From: Chlamydiota bacterium
GTDB lineage: Bacteria > Chlamydiota > Chlamydiia > Chlamydiales > Rhabdochlamydiaceae
Direction: 5' to 3'
Length of the DNA stretch: 46,416 nucleotides
NCBI GenBank assembly: GCA_013288895.1
Contig: JABDAY010000010.1
Location: forward strand, 1 to 46,416
Shown here: positions 25,768-33,801 of the stretch, in pieces
Layout of the letters: each line of letters starts with the position of its first letter
Numbering within the stretch: position 1 is the stretch's first letter
Notes under the pieces: model-generated
Seen by the model: the letters and a program-made list of their open reading frames with translations, nothing else
What the model was told of the DNA's origin: nothing
The model's database searches: none
Translations under genes and position numbers: made by a program

Positions 25768-26146
25768 GATAGTGGGGTAGATAGTTAATCATTTTATCCC
25801 CATATCTTACACGAATCTCCTCGTGGTTTGCAATAGCTATAAAATGTGCTTGCACATGGTAATTATAGCCCAAAACTTGCTGCATGGTTAGCTCGTCAAT
25901 TTTTTTTTGCTTACATTCGATGATTAATAGAGGGAATAGAGAGCTTTTTCCCCTCCCATAACAGACAATATCAACGCGCCTTTCACACTCTTTTAGGTAG
26001 ACCTCGACAGCCATAAGCTCTTTTGGATACCCCAAGGGGGAGATCATGTGGGCAATCAACATCTGCCGGACTTTTTCCTCCGGCGTTGCCACGACCCAAA
26101 TTCTTCTAACCGGGTCAAAAATTTTATTCTGGTTGGACAAGGCCAT
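25736..26146 (-). CDS. HsdR N-terminal-like nuclease-fold protein
   Basis: The protein matches the stand-alone HSDR_N_2 type: TPEEKVRQMLIAHMISPLGYPKELMAVE, RRVDIVCYG with the catalytic Asp, LLIIECKQKK with the E-x-K, and QVLGYNYHV. This is the PD-(D/E)xK fold of type I restriction subunits, but no helicase or modification genes are nearby. The start is uncertain: ATG at 26146 is used, 26155 is possible, and the frame opens to 26197. It overlaps the hibernation-factor gene by 23 bases and the next gene by 32, so it sits inside an operon. Confidence 0.75.
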   Translation of the reverse strand: MALSNQNKIFDPVRRIWVVATPEEKVRQMLIAHMISPLGYPKELMAVEVYLKECERRVDIVCYGRGKSSLFPLLIIECKQKKIDELTMQQVLGYNYHVQAHFIAIANHEEIRVRYGDKMINYLPHYHELLRAIEPS

Positions 26147-26750
26147 AATTGCCATCTGTGCGGCGATACAGCACTTTAATCTTTTGATCCACCTCATCTT
26201 TATAAATGAGAAAAGGATGTTCTGAGAGCTCCATTTTCATGATTGCCTCATCAGGCGTGAGCATTTTTAAAGGGAGTGTATCGGTGCCTATGATTTTAGG
26301 GGGAATAAGCCCAGCCCTTTTTTTGTTTTCAGCTTCAATTTCAGCGTTATATTCCCCTGTCTCATCGTATGGCCTTTGGAAAACATTCACTTTCATATCG
26401 ACGACAGAAAGTTTTTTGCGATGATGATCTTGGATCCTATTTTTAAAACGTCTAAGTTTTGTTTGAAGGCGTTTGATCGCCTCATCAATCGAAGCGTACA
26501 TATCTGTTGTGGAGGCTTTAACCATCACTTCCAAATGGTCGATTTTTAAAAGAATGCTACAGATCTGCTCCGTTCTCTCAATATCCAAAGTCACCGTAAC
26601 ATGCATCACGTGATCATGAAACCTCTCGATCTTATCGAGCTTATCCCAGGCATAATTCTTCATCGCCTCAGAGACAAGGACGTTCCTCCCGATCACTACT
26701 ACCGCATATCCTTCAGCGTCTTCCTCTGCAAATTTTTCCAAATCAGCCAT
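26124..26750 (-). CDS. hpf: Long-form ribosome hibernation promoting factor
   Basis: The first 110 residues are the HPF/YfiA fold: VVVIGRNVLVSEAMKNYAWDKLDKIERF, VTVTLDIERTEQICSILLKI, ASTTDMYASIDEAIKRLQTKLRRFK. A linker leads to the C-terminal dimerisation domain with KMLTPDEAIMKMELSEHPFLIY and LYRRTDGNYGLVQP. Long HPF pairs 70S ribosomes into inactive 100S dimers, which suits the resting elementary-body stage. ATG 26750 follows GTGAGG; a GTG at 26759 is the alternative. It is the first gene of a four-gene overlapping operon. Confidence 0.92.
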   Translation of the reverse strand: MADLEKFAEEDAEGYAVVVIGRNVLVSEAMKNYAWDKLDKIERFHDHVMHVTVTLDIERTEQICSILLKIDHLEVMVKASTTDMYASIDEAIKRLQTKLRRFKNRIQDHHRKKLSVVDMKVNVFQRPYDETGEYNAEIEAENKKRAGLIPPKIIGTDTLPLKMLTPDEAIMKMELSEHPFLIYKDEVDQKIKVLYRRTDGNYGLVQPE

Positions 26751-26819
26751 ATACCTCACATCCCTTGTTAGTCTTACATTCTACAAATATGAGGTCAATT
26801 TGACTAGAAGAAAAGTTTT

Positions 26820-28226
26820 TTAGTTCATGTTCATGAACATCGAGCGTGGAACTAGAGCATCGGGACGAAAAAGAATCCTAGCTTCTCTTGATTTATCGTG
26901 AATATAACTTATTCTTTCTTGCATTCTGCTTGAGTAATTTCGAAGTAACCGTTCAGAATCAACTCCTGCATCATAATCCCAAATGAAATCTAAAAAATCC
27001 ACAGAGGATTGGATAGCCGTATTACATCCGAGCCCCGTTGTGGGATCAACTGTTGCGCTAGCATCTCCTGCCAATAAAACAGCTGTTTTCTTGATACTTT
27101 TACAATATTCATTCGCATGATCTGCTCCAATGTGTATTACTGTAAATTTATCAAAGGAAAGATGACCCCCCATTGACAGATGAGGGCCTTTTCCAAAACA
27201 CTGTGTTAAAGCAACCAAATTTGCAAAGCATATAGAATAATTAACCCAACGTTTAGCAAATGTATTATATTCCTCCTCTGCAATTTTAAGTTCTTCTGGA
27301 TCTATCTGAGCATTTTTCAACGCTTCTTTTTTCTCTTTAACAACCTTCTCAAGAGAAAGTAACTGCTTGTTAATCTCATCAGAATATCCACAACCGACAT
27401 AATTTTGATTAGGAGTTTTTAGAATGAGGGCCCCTGTAAATTGCCATCTAAATCTTTTAGATAAAAGGAATCTAAATATAAATATCACATGATGATATAT
27501 TGTAGTAGCTACATAGATAAAACTTTTTACCACATATTTCAATAATGAACAAATCCCTCGAATTTTCGGTCTATTGTCTCTATATATCGCTGCAATAACC
27601 GGAATGTGTGGAAGCACTTCGGTCCGTCTTATTCCTAAAAGGCCATTTGTCGTACTATGACTTCCCTCAGCATTTACAAAAATATCAACCTCTTCAGTGC
27701 TCTTGGTTTCATTTAAAGATTGGACAACAAGTTTTATTTTATCAGACTGTTCATCAACGGCGATAATTGTGGAATCATATTGGATTACCGCATGAACACC
27801 CAGCGCGCGGGAAACTGCTTTCATAGCATCTCTGAGATCTGCTAAACGAACGCTAATGTAACCAGAAGAATTCGGAGGATAAATCAACTTGTTTTCTCTT
27901 AAATATTGATAGATGCCACAGTATTGTAACATCACAATTGTGTGTTTGGTAAGAGCTACAGTATTCATCAATCCTACAGCATCTTCTGACCGCTTTTCAA
28001 TGACTCTGGTAGGATTTCCATTGCTAATGGATTGAACAGCACGCAACAAACCTGCGGGGCCAGCACCTGATATGACAACTACAGGCTTATGATTTGATTG
28101 AGCATTCATTCTATTCTGCAAATCTTTGATTCTTTCCCCAAAAGAACCTTCGACATTAACCTCGCCAAAAACATCTCTCCTTCTTTCAAGGAAGGTTGTA
28201 ATACCATGTTCAAAACCAAGCGCCAC
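26820..28226 (-). CDS. FAD-dependent monooxygenase (PHBH-type)
   Basis: VVISGAGPAGLLRAV near residue 50 is the FAD dinucleotide motif, and LLAGDASATVDPTTGLGCNTAIQ near residue 400 is the second FAD motif (GD) of the PHBH/MhpA family. A hydrophobic insert near the middle (SFIYVATTIYHHVIFIFRFLL) may attach it to a membrane, and it is followed by a charged coiled coil (EKVVKEKKEALKNAQ). Chlamydia encodes a related monooxygenase annotated as mhpA-like. Members hydroxylate or oxidise aromatic compounds; the substrate is not readable. GTG is the start, with GAGG 6 bases upstream. Confidence 0.85.
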   Translation of the reverse strand: MALGFEHGITTFLERRRDVFGEVNVEGSFGERIKDLQNRMNAQSNHKPVVVISGAGPAGLLRAVQSISNGNPTRVIEKRSEDAVGLMNTVALTKHTIVMLQYCGIYQYLRENKLIYPPNSSGYISVRLADLRDAMKAVSRALGVHAVIQYDSTIIAVDEQSDKIKLVVQSLNETKSTEEVDIFVNAEGSHSTTNGLLGIRRTEVLPHIPVIAAIYRDNRPKIRGICSLLKYVVKSFIYVATTIYHHVIFIFRFLLSKRFRWQFTGALILKTPNQNYVGCGYSDEINKQLLSLEKVVKEKKEALKNAQIDPEELKIAEEEYNTFAKRWVNYSICFANLVALTQCFGKGPHLSMGGHLSFDKFTVIHIGADHANEYCKSIKKTAVLLAGDASATVDPTTGLGCNTAIQSSVDFLDFIWDYDAGVDSERLLRNYSSRMQERISYIHDKSREARILFRPDALVPRSMFMNMN

Positions 28227-28255
28227 AATAAACCTCTGTCACAATAAACCTCTGT
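28224..28255 (-). promoter_or_regulatory. 16-bp tandem duplication of ribosome site plus start codon
   Basis: The 16-bp unit CACAATAAACCTCTGT occurs twice in tandem. Read on the minus strand each copy carries GAGG, a 6-base spacer and GTG. The proximal GTG starts the monooxygenase. The distal GTG is in another frame and would give a peptide of about 10 codons overlapping the real start. Confidence 0.85.
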
Positions 28256-28614
28256 TTTTATAATAAAAATAAAATAGTTTAAATGCATTTTATCACAAAA
28301 ACATATTACGCAAAACAATAAAAACTCAAAAAATAATATTATCACTTAAAAAACTTTTTTATAGACAAGCACGAATCGAGCAACAATTATGCTCAAAATG
28401 CGTAGCATTACCGCGCGATATGTGACGCAGATAAAATGCTCGCCTTAAGAATGAACTACTATAATTTCTGGATATCGCAAGCAAAAAAAAGCATATAACT
28501 ACCTGAATATTAACCTATTAAAAATATATTGCACAAAATTCCATAATTTTATATCATGAAGTTTAAGATCTCGAATCAAGCGGATTAACCTCTCGAAAGA
28601 CATAGGAAAAATGA
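28256..28614. other. AT-rich intergenic region
   Basis: No coding frame of useful length is visible. The region is very AT-rich, fits divergent promoters for the monooxygenase and the gene pair to the right, and has GGA a few bases before the ATG at 28615. Nothing else is recognised. Confidence 0.6.
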
Positions 28615-28791
28615 ATGGAAATAGATTTAGCAAACCTAGAAAATGCCTTAAAGATTTTAGGCCAACTTTTGGCTGACAGAGAACTGGACGAATTACGTCA
28701 GGCTAAAAATTGGTGCATTACCCAAGACGTATCAGTGTATTTTGAAAAAAACATAAACCAAGTAATTGAGAGTGTCAATGCATCTCATTAA
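28615..28791 (+). CDS. Shrunken DUF6036-like protein (58 residues)
   Basis: The product begins LANLENALKILGQLLADRE, like the N-terminus of DUF6036 nucleotidyltransferase-fold proteins, and then jumps to DELRQAKNWCITQDVS, like their C-terminal A-x-W-x-x-T-x-D helix region. The roughly 120-residue GG...DxD catalytic core that should lie between is missing. Its stop overlaps the next gene by 14 bases, the usual pair layout. I infer an in-frame internal deletion; the family assignment is from memory of the motif pattern. Confidence 0.5.
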   Translation: MEIDLANLENALKILGQLLADRELDELRQAKNWCITQDVSVYFEKNINQVIESVNASH

Positions 28792-29677
28792 ACAATTAGA
28801 CAAAAATCTTCTTAATCTTGCATGGAGTCTCTGGACAGAATTGGGGGTTGCAGGAGTTAAACAAAAACACCAAAACGTTCTTATTCTGATAGAAGAGCTA
28901 GTTATATTTACAAGTATTTTAATTGAAGTAGATCCACGCCTTCGCGATGAATCGCTTGATTGGTGCTCCCAATTTCACCACTTTATTTCAATCAGCCGTT
29001 TGAAATCTTTGATGAAAGCTTTTAATGAACTAGCTAAGGAACCCTTTTCCAAATATGCTTCAAGTTTAAACAATATATCCGAAGCTCACTGGCCAGTTTT
29101 TATTGATTTTTCTCCACTAAAAATTAATCTAAGCCGTAAATCCACCTTACTACCTCATGCATCTCCTGCATTACTAAACATACGAGCCAGATCCATCTTC
29201 GGCACAGGCGCTAGAGCAGATCTGGTAACCTTTTTTCTAGTTCAGCCAAATACAGATTTTTCTATCGCGGAAATTGCTGAGTTGGGCTACTCGAAAAGAA
29301 ATCTTGCTGAAGTATTGGATGATCTACATTTTGGCAATCTCTTTGAAAGGTTCATGCAAGGAAATCAGCAACGCTATCGATTGAATAAGAATAGCCCTTT
29401 ATTTCAAATGTTAAAACCCATCCCAAAACATGCTCCACCCTGGCATTTGATCTTTAAACTATTGTTGCTCTTAAGAGCTTGTATTCATCGTACAGAGAAA
29501 TATTCGGAAAGCTCAAAAGTTGTTGAACTCCGCAACTGGTTAAAAAGGAATGAACAGTTGCTTCAAAAACTAGAGCTGACTCCTCCTCTTTTCCAAAATA
29601 ACTTTGCGGTGTATTTAGAAAACTTTAGTCAATGGGTTCTTGAATGGACAGACCGTTTCGAGCAAGGGCAATTTTAG
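28778..29677 (+). CDS. Winged-helix partner of DUF6036-type nucleotidyltransferases
   Basis: The N-terminal part reads LLNLAWSLWTELGVAG and VDPRLRDESLDWCSQFHHFISISRLKSLM, which I recognise as the protein encoded next to DUF6036 nucleotidyltransferases. Residues about 140-205 form a winged helix (IFGTGARADLVTFFL ... FSIAEIAELGYSKRNLAEVLDDLHFGNLFER). The C-terminal third is helical. ATG 28778 is preferred over TTG 28766. The role is probably regulatory or antitoxin-like, paired with the upstream ORF. With its partner truncated, it may be an orphan. Confidence 0.65.
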   Translation: MHLIKQLDKNLLNLAWSLWTELGVAGVKQKHQNVLILIEELVIFTSILIEVDPRLRDESLDWCSQFHHFISISRLKSLMKAFNELAKEPFSKYASSLNNISEAHWPVFIDFSPLKINLSRKSTLLPHASPALLNIRARSIFGTGARADLVTFFLVQPNTDFSIAEIAELGYSKRNLAEVLDDLHFGNLFERFMQGNQQRYRLNKNSPLFQMLKPIPKHAPPWHLIFKLLLLLRACIHRTEKYSESSKVVELRNWLKRNEQLLQKLELTPPLFQNNFAVYLENFSQWVLEWTDRFEQGQF

Positions 29678-29740
29678 TCTGAAGATTTATTATGATAAAC
29701 TAGTATAATAACTACATCCATCAATTTTACACGGAAATTT

Positions 29741-30142
29741 ATGCGCAAATATCATCATTATGGGGTTCCGACCACAGAGAAGCGAGACGATGAAAGCCTT
29801 GTTGAAGCAGGAGGATTCAGATTTTACTCGACACCTTTTGAAGGGAACAAGTGGCATATTCAATGGCACCGTTTTCCTGAAGGACATGGGCTGCCAGAAC
29901 TGGTGACAAAAGTTCCCCATATTGCCTTTCAAGTGGATGATTTAGATGCAGAGATTAAAGACTGTAAGATACTTTTGGGTCCATACAGCCCACTGGAAGG
30001 CTATCGCGTTGCCATCATTGAAGAACAAGGTGTCCCCATTGAGTTAGTAGAAACATTGCTGACTGATGAAGAGCTTTCAGCGTTAGAACAAGAAAAACTG
30101 GGTAAGGTCTACTCTGGAGACCCAAAAGAGACAATTGGATAA
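29741..30142 (+). CDS. VOC (glyoxalase-fold) family protein
   Basis: The 133-residue protein has the second half of a VOC fold: VPHIAFQVDDLDAEI, LLGPYSPLEGYRVAIIEEQGVPIELVE. Family members are metal-dependent isomerases, dioxygenases or binding proteins; the usual ligands are hard to assign here. The ATG has a weak GGAAATTT site. Its last five codons lie within the outer arm of a large inverted repeat. Confidence 0.7.
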   Translation: MRKYHHYGVPTTEKRDDESLVEAGGFRFYSTPFEGNKWHIQWHRFPEGHGLPELVTKVPHIAFQVDDLDAEIKDCKILLGPYSPLEGYRVAIIEEQGVPIELVETLLTDEELSALEQEKLGKVYSGDPKETIG

Positions 30143-30436
30143 GTCTATCCCAACCGCGAAGCGGTAATTTTGCCGCAAATGCGGCTACAGTTGCTAGCCG
30201 TGGCGTGACCGAAGGGAACCCACGGAAGAATGCATCCCCCATTTCATAAAGCCGCGAGCAGCGGCGACACTCTTTTTGCCTCTGTCGCCGCTGCTCGCGG
30301 CTCTGATGTAAATAATGACATTTGTCCGTGGGTTCCCTGCGGTCACGCCACGGCTAACAACTGCCATCACTTCGTGATTTAACTACCGCTTTGCGGTTAA
30401 GAATGGCTCCATTTTAAAGACTTTTGCAATTGTCTC
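30128..30436. repeat. Nested inverted repeat, 309 bp
   Basis: The outermost arms are GAGACAATTG (30128-30137) and its complement (30427-30436). Inside lie 30191-30226 paired with 30325-30360 (36 bp, two mismatches). The centre is a perfect 19-bp stem, GCCGCGAGCAGCGGCGACA at 30251-30269 against 30283-30301. The region is more GC-rich than its surroundings. It contains no gene and separates the VOC gene from tRNA-Arg. Confidence 0.85.
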
Positions 30437-30507
30437 AAAAGGGCCGTAATATTATAGCCAACCGGGCCTAAAAATTATCTCGCAAAATGCCAATGCCACC
30501 GGGAATT

Positions 30508-30580
30508 TGCACCGAACAGGACTCGAACCTGTAACCACTCGGTTCGAAGCCGAGTACTCTATCCATTGAGCTATCGGTGC
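30508..30580 (-). tRNA. tRNA-Arg (anticodon TCG)
   Basis: The 73-nt gene has acceptor GCACCGA paired with TCGGTGC, D arm AGCTCAATGGATAGAGT, anticodon stem ACTCGG/CCGAGT with loop CTTCGAA (anticodon TCG, reads CGA and related codons), and T arm CAGGTTCGAGTCCTG. CCA is not encoded. It diverges from recO with 23 bp between them. Confidence 0.95.
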
Positions 30581-30603
30581 GGATAGTGTATGATACAAAA
30601 TAT

Positions 30604-31158
30604 ATGATAAAAACTGAAGGAATTGTTCTCCACAGCTTTGATTTTAAGGAAAATCAAAAAATTGTCACCCTTTTTACGGAGGATGCCGGAAAAATTTGTC
30701 TTATCATGACAAAAAAAACCGGCAACCTCGGTCTGACAACCCCTTTTAGCAAGGGGGAGTATATCTATACCAAAGGAAAATCAGATCTCTACCGCTTCTA
30801 CGACGGGACCGTCCTGGATAACCATATTCTTTTACGGAGCAGCCTTGTCCATCTTCAAGCAGCAGGAGAACTTACCAATGCTATCCTCCGCTCACAGATG
30901 CCTACAAAGCCTGCGCCCCTCCTCTACGCTCTGCTTAAAACCTATCTCTTCCAAATTCCGGGCTTCCCCGACCCGACCCCACTTCTCTGCAGCTTCTACC
31001 TCAAACTCCTCAAACACGAAGGGATCCTCAATCTAGACGACCTCCCTGAAATCTGCCTCACCCTCCTCGCCACCACCCGCTTCTCTGACCTTAAAACTCT
31101 AGTGTTGCCGGCTTCGCTTAAACAAGAGATTCTCGCCATCTATAAATCGATCATTTAG
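30604..31158 (+). CDS. recO: DNA repair protein RecO
   Basis: The N-terminal OB-fold reads IKTEGIVLHSFDFKENQKIVTLFTEDAGKICLI, followed by the SxLxxF-like segment SDLYRFY and the helical domain (LLRSSLVHLQAAGEL, LCSFYLKLLKHEGIL). RecO loads RecA with RecR at single-stranded gaps. The usual C-terminal zinc-binding CxxC region is missing and the protein is 184 residues instead of about 240. The start is the ATG at 30604; an upstream ATG at 30577 lies in the tRNA. It overlaps the first unknown paralogue tail to tail by 8 bases. Confidence 0.85.
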   Translation: MIKTEGIVLHSFDFKENQKIVTLFTEDAGKICLIMTKKTGNLGLTTPFSKGEYIYTKGKSDLYRFYDGTVLDNHILLRSSLVHLQAAGELTNAILRSQMPTKPAPLLYALLKTYLFQIPGFPDPTPLLCSFYLKLLKHEGILNLDDLPEICLTLLATTRFSDLKTLVLPASLKQEILAIYKSII

Positions 31159-31711
31159 TAGCGACTTTCAGCGGCCCCACGACTACAGCCCGCTCGACCA
31201 TTTCTTTAGTAGCAGCCCATCGTTCAGTTTCGAGTTGACCTGCAGTGAAAGAAATGCCATATTTGAGCAAAGGCGACCAATATTTCTTAAATTCAGCCGG
31301 TGTAAAATTAAACAATGAAGCTCTTTTTCCTCCAAGTTCTTCTCTGATGATATCCTTTGTGTAGAGAAGATCACTGAACAAAGGAAATTCTCTTATTGGA
31401 ACCAAATACCCGTATACACGAGTACCAGCTAAATCCTTATCACTCTTCGTGTAGAGCTGCTTAACTCTATCCCACAAGCTTTCACATGCTAATCTATCCA
31501 CTAAGGAGGCTTTAGTGCCACTTTGAAAAGGCTCAGCTTTTAAATACTTCGACGCTAATTCATCTACCGCAACAGACCCTTCATACCCATCTACTGTAAC
31601 AAGCCTTTGCCCCCACCAAGAAATACTCACCTGAGCAAAGCTAAGCATAATACTTAGCTCGTCAACTGTATTCTCTTTAGTAAGTGAGTCAAGCTTTTCA
31701 CTTAGTTTCAT
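31151..31711 (-). CDS. Unknown paralogue 4 of a four-gene array
   Basis: The 186-residue protein shares with three upstream neighbours the pattern KLSEKL(D/A)SL, HVSISWxGxRLVTVDGYEGSV, ELASKYL, ADPFQ-like, and DRLACxSLWxRVxxLY. It lacks the Ala/His stretch before HVSISW. GGAG is 6 bases before the ATG, which overlaps the next gene's stop by 4 bases. No domain is recognised. It looks like a compact soluble alpha-beta protein, probably an effector or ankyrin-free adaptor family specific to this lineage, which is inference. Confidence 0.75.
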   Translation of the reverse strand: MKLSEKLDSLTKENTVDELSIMLSFAQVSISWWGQRLVTVDGYEGSVAVDELASKYLKAEPFQSGTKASLVDRLACESLWDRVKQLYTKSDKDLAGTRVYGYLVPIREFPLFSDLLYTKDIIREELGGKRASLFNFTPAEFKKYWSPLLKYGISFTAGQLETERWAATKEMVERAVVVGPLKVATK

Positions 31712-32361
31712 GATTTCTCCTTTTTATTACTTTCGGCGGCTGCATCCCGCGCAAGCATCTCGTTAGCTATTCTCTGCAGCTCCGCAGCGACAGCCCGCTC
31801 AACCATCTGTTTACTAGCAACCCATCGTAGTTTTTCGGGACCATCTCCAACCCAGGATATACCTTCCCTTAGCCCAGGCGGCCAAAGTTTTATAAATTCC
31901 TCCGGCTCAAAGTCAAACAACGTCTCTCTTTTACCCTTACGCGTTCTAATAATGGTCATTGGGTCAGCGGGGACGAAGGGAGGCTTAAATTCTTTCACAG
32001 GCACCACATATTTGTATATATAGGTCTTTGCTAATTCTGCATCATTGTCAGTATACAGCTGCTGAACGCGTTCCCACAACCCATAACATGCCAATCTATC
32101 CTGCGGGGAAGATTTGGTGTTTATTTGAAAGGGCTCAGCTTTTAAATATTTCGCCGCTAATTCATTAGTTTCAACAGACCCTTCATACCCATCTACTGTC
32201 ACAAGCCTTTGTCCCCCCCAAGAAATGCTCACGTGAGCGTGGGCAAACTTTGGGACAGCGTCGGGAGCCATTTGGCTTGCCTTAGCGTAGGCAAGCATTT
32301 GGCCTAACTCTGCAACTGTATTTTCTCTAGTGAGCTCCTCTAGTTTTTCACTTAGTTTCAT
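31708..32361 (-). CDS. Unknown paralogue 3 of a four-gene array
   Basis: This 217-residue copy has the family core AHVSISWGGQRLVTVDGYEGSV and DRLACYGLWERVQQLY. It also carries an inserted QMAPDAVPKFAH segment near residue 35 and a basic C-terminal tail rich in Ala and Lys. The second of two adjacent ATGs (32361) is used because GGAGG is 4 bases upstream and the product then starts MKLSEK like its paralogues. Confidence 0.75.
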   Translation of the reverse strand: MKLSEKLEELTRENTVAELGQMLAYAKASQMAPDAVPKFAHAHVSISWGGQRLVTVDGYEGSVETNELAAKYLKAEPFQINTKSSPQDRLACYGLWERVQQLYTDNDAELAKTYIYKYVVPVKEFKPPFVPADPMTIIRTRKGKRETLFDFEPEEFIKLWPPGLREGISWVGDGPEKLRWVASKQMVERAVAAELQRIANEMLARDAAAESNKKEKS

Positions 32362-32372
32362 CATTCCTCCAA

Positions 32373-32954
32373 TTAGTTATTTCCTGCAGCTACAGCCTGC
32401 TGAACCATCTCCCTACTAGCACTCCATCTTTCAGAAGCTTCGCCGTCACCTTTAGGCGTAGTCTTAGAGCGAGGTTCTCCCTTTGGCCAAAGTTTCTTAA
32501 ATTCATCTTTTGTAAAGTCAAATAGGGAAGCTTTTTTTCCGTCCGCATTCCATTCATGGATGACAGCCATCGGGTGGTTAGAGGAAAGACCATAGGCTCT
32601 ACATTCTTTTATTACAACCAAATAGCCATATATAGAGGTATTGAGTATCTCAACATCACTGTCAGTGTAGAGCTGTCGAACACGTCCCCATAGACTATCA
32701 CATGTTAATCTATCTCGTGGGGTGGCTTTCGTGTCTTTTTGGAAAGGATCAGCACTTAAATATTTTGATGCTAATTCATTGATTTCAACAGACCCTTCAT
32801 ACCCATCTACAGAAACAAGCCTTTTTCCCTTCCAAGAAATACTCACGTGAGCATGATTAAGTTTCCCATCTGACTCGGCAACTGTAAGCATCCCACTTAG
32901 CTCTGCAACTGTATTTTCTCTGTTGAGAGAGGCAAGCTTTTCACTTAGTTTCAT
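32373..32954 (-). CDS. Unknown paralogue 2 of a four-gene array
   Basis: The 193-residue copy has NHAHVSISWKGKRLVSVDGY, ELASKYLSADPFQ, and GRVRQLYTDSD. It ends KSRTTPKGDGEASERW-like sequence followed by EMVQQAVAAGNN. It lies 11 bases upstream of paralogue 3 and 21 bases downstream of paralogue 1, so the array is one operon. No similarity to a known family is apparent. Confidence 0.75.
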   Translation of the reverse strand: MKLSEKLASLNRENTVAELSGMLTVAESDGKLNHAHVSISWKGKRLVSVDGYEGSVEINELASKYLSADPFQKDTKATPRDRLTCDSLWGRVRQLYTDSDVEILNTSIYGYLVVIKECRAYGLSSNHPMAVIHEWNADGKKASLFDFTKDEFKKLWPKGEPRSKTTPKGDGEASERWSASREMVQQAVAAGNN

Positions 32955-32975
32955 GATTTCTTCTTAAAATAAATA

Positions 32976-33578
32976 TTATGCTTTATTGAGGGCTGCTTCA
33001 ACAAACTCTCTACGTGCAGCCCATCTTTCAGAAGCTTCGCCACCTTCTCCAGTCTCAATCTTCCAACGAGGTTCTCCGTTTGGCCAAAGCGCTTTAAATT
33101 CATCTTTCGTAAAGTAAAATATTGAATCTTTTTTGTAGTCAAATGAACACTGCAGGAAGACATGCATGGGATCGTTGGGATTACAACCGCTGTAAGGTCT
33201 TAATTCTTTCGTTAGAACCAAAAGCCAGTATGCGGAGGTATTTCCTAGCACAGCATCACTGTCATTATAAAGTTTTTGAACACGTCCCCATAGGTTATCG
33301 CAGTCCAATCTATCCTCCAAGGCGGCTTGGGTATCACTTTGAAAAGGATCAGCACTGAAATATTTCAACCCTAACTCATTGATTTCAACAGACCCCTCAT
33401 ACCCATCTACTGTCACAAGCCTTTGTCCTCCCCAAGAAATGCTCACGTGAGCATGGGCAAACTTTTGGACAGGAGGAGGGACTACTTGGCTTGTCTGAGC
33501 GTAGGCGAGCATTTTATTTAACTCCGCAACAGTATTTTCTTTTGTGAGCGAAGCAAGCTTTTCACTTAGTGTGGTCAT
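32976..33578 (-). CDS. Unknown paralogue 1 of a four-gene array
   Basis: This 200-residue copy is first in the operon. It starts MTTLSEKLASLTKENTV and contains KFAHAHVSISWGGQRLVTV, ELGLKYFSADPFQSD and GRVQKLYNDSDAV. GAGGA lies 3-4 bases before the ATG, and the 220-bp gap upstream should hold the operon promoter. The first 100 residues are the most conserved part of the family, and the C-terminal thirds vary. Confidence 0.75.
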   Translation of the reverse strand: MTTLSEKLASLTKENTVAELNKMLAYAQTSQVVPPPVQKFAHAHVSISWGGQRLVTVDGYEGSVEINELGLKYFSADPFQSDTQAALEDRLDCDNLWGRVQKLYNDSDAVLGNTSAYWLLVLTKELRPYSGCNPNDPMHVFLQCSFDYKKDSIFYFTKDEFKALWPNGEPRWKIETGEGGEASERWAARREFVEAALNKA

Positions 33579-33801
33579 AATTCCTCCATCAGTATCTGCG
33601 TCAGTTAAAACGGTAAATTTTACACTACGGTGAGATTAAGCGCAAATGTATAGAGAGAAATCTTGCAGAACTTATTCAATATCTTAAGTCGCTATAGATC
33701 AATTACTTAAACATAAATATTCCATTTAGGAATATTTTTATTTAGAAAATATTCCAAAAATGATATAAAAAAGATAGAAAGATATATCTTTTTAGGCATA
33801 T

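Noticed and set aside
29690..29932. Minus-strand frame opposite the VOC-fold gene
   Set aside because: It is a shadow of a gene with a recognisable fold on the plus strand.
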